Below are positions 52,551-53,231 of a DNA stretch of 53,231 bases, in pieces. The DNA is from Xanthobacteraceae bacterium (lineage in GTDB: Bacteria > Pseudomonadota > Alphaproteobacteria > Rhizobiales > Xanthobacteraceae). Every line of letters begins with the position of its first letter. The stretch's first letter is position 1. The notes beneath the pieces were generated by a model, which made no database searches, was not told the origin of the DNA, and saw nothing but the letters and a program-made list of their open reading frames with translations. The position numbers were made by a program, and so were the translations under genes. Where the stretch lies: the NCBI GenBank assembly GCA_019748335.1, contig JAIEPP010000617.1, positions 1-53,231 on the forward strand. The letters are read 5' to 3'.

Positions 52551-53135
52551 GTGAAGCTTGATCCCAGGACCGTCGCGGAACTTGCCCTGGCATTCCGGCC
52601 GCAAGCCTACCTGCGCGTCATGCCCGCCGCGCATGCCGCGACTCCGCTCGGCATGGGCTTTGGTCATACCCGCTTTTCAAGTCCCGATCGGGCGTTTCGG
52701 CTAGTCTACATCGCGCGTAATCTCGCAACGGCAATCGCGGAGACTATTGTCCGGGACCGCTTCGAGGGTACAACGGCACGGGTGCTCGACTATAGCGAGA
52801 TCGAGGAATGGGCCATTGCAGAGGTGACTGCGCCGTCTCCTCTCCAGGTACTCGACCTGCGAACGACGGGATTGCTGAGACTCGGCGTCAGCACCGACGC
52901 TGCCCGCGCCAAGGCACATCGTGAAGGGCAGCAGCTCAGCAAGGCCGTCTACGGCGCCTTCGCCGTTGACGCCCTGCTCTATTCATCCCGGCTGACCTCG
53001 GCCGAGTGCCTTGCGGTCTATGACCGGGCGGTGGACGTCAAACTGGTCTCCTCACCGGCGGTGAATCTCGTGCAGCACCCAGACCTGGTCCGCGCGCTGA
53101 ACTCCATTGGCGTCGCCATCCGAAGAGCGCCCTGA
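52551..53135 (+). CDS. RES-domain toxin (NAD+-consuming)
   Basis: A 194-aa RES-domain toxin, a family whose studied members degrade NAD+ or ADP-ribosylate targets. The key residues are Arg41 in GHTRFSSP, Glu64 in ATAIAETIVRD and Ser145/146 in DALLYSSRL, the R-E-S triad. The GTG start at 52551 is two bases after the antitoxin stop. It is complete, so the module should be functional when paired with the upstream antitoxin. Confidence 0.9.
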   Translation: MKLDPRTVAELALAFRPQAYLRVMPAAHAATPLGMGFGHTRFSSPDRAFRLVYIARNLATAIAETIVRDRFEGTTARVLDYSEIEEWAIAEVTAPSPLQVLDLRTTGLLRLGVSTDAARAKAHREGQQLSKAVYGAFAVDALLYSSRLTSAECLAVYDRAVDVKLVSSPAVNLVQHPDLVRALNSIGVAIRRAP

Positions 53136-53175
53136 ACGAGCTTGCGGGAATTAGACTGTGAATCGGCTTGCAATA

Positions 53176-53231
53176 TTGACCCCCTGAGTTGGGGGATCGG
53201 CGTTTAATTTTGACCCCCTTCGAACTGCTAC
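53176..53231. mobile_element. Probable IS21-family terminal region, partial
   Basis: TTGACCCCCT occurs twice, at 53176-53185 and 53210-53219, 34 bases apart. Such repeats ahead of istAB, with ATTTTGACCCCCTTCGA-like sequence, are typical of the subterminal repeats of IS21-family elements. CCCCC-TGAGTT-GGGGG at 53180-53195 can also form a hairpin. The transposase genes lie beyond the window edge, so the identification is tentative. Confidence 0.4.

Noticed and set aside
1..53231. CRISPR arrays
   Set aside because: No regularly spaced direct repeats with unique spacers were seen.

Overview
The window is high-GC DNA from an alphaproteobacterium. Gene content (phasin, short Gre-fold factor, HWE-type histidine kinase, HigA-type antitoxins, PaoABC-like oxidoreductase, AzlCD, IS21/IS5/ISL3 traces) points to a sphingomonad or a related rhizobial-type genome, but there is no rRNA or housekeeping marker to fix the genus. 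Much of it is accessory DNA: decayed transposases, several serine recombinases, toxin-antitoxin-like modules, frameshifted genes and AT-rich non-coding pockets.

Region by region. (1) 1-7.7 kb: the start of an aldehyde dehydrogenase, two orphan HigA-type regulators, a phasin, a small XRE regulator, a Gre-fold protein, an adenylate-kinase-like protein, an unrecognised 231-aa protein behind a palindromic operator, and a two-PAS HWE histidine kinase. (2) 8-20 kb: a recombinase island. At least five serine-recombinase genes or fragments all lie on the minus strand, two of them intact and translationally coupled. Four degenerate tRNA-like elements sit at the boundaries of its gene blocks. The island also carries two unrecognised paralogues and an XRE-ImmA/IrrE plus PIN-like pair. 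(3) 20-21.4 kb: a three-gene set (small XRE regulator, paralogue of the 231-aa protein, 97-aa protein) with the same operator as the 5.3-6.1 kb locus. (4) 21.7-25.4 kb: two secreted c-type cytochromes, one RoxA/DHCP-like. (5) 25.9-30.5 kb: a TetR regulator divergent from a PaoABC-type molybdenum oxidoreductase. (6) 30.9-37.2 kb: lipoprotein, DUF2235 hydrolase, ArsR-AHSA1 pair, transposase remnants and an unusual kinase-VOC fusion. (7) 37.7-43.2 kb: MFS transporter, AzlCD with a divergent LysR, and a TetR-controlled DoxX/DUF1428/SnoaL operon. (8) 43.5-51 kb: XRE regulator, then a minus-strand cluster of redox genes (NmrA-like x2, cupin, GST, zinc-free MDR, SDR) read away from a LysR regulator; two of these genes carry single-base frameshifts. 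(9) 51.8-53.2 kb: a Xre/MbcA/ParS-RES toxin-antitoxin pair followed by what looks like an IS21-family end.

The most unusual pattern is the recombinase island. tRNA-derived sequences with near-canonical D-arm to T-arm spacing (42-44 nt) but broken stems separate gene blocks, next to large serine recombinases, one of which has an extra IS630-type DNA-binding region at its C-terminus. Flanking the island are two copies of an unrecognised protein family under a shared TGGTA-N7-TACCA operator. Whether the tRNA-like elements are relics of repeated integration or working recombination sites cannot be decided from one sequence.
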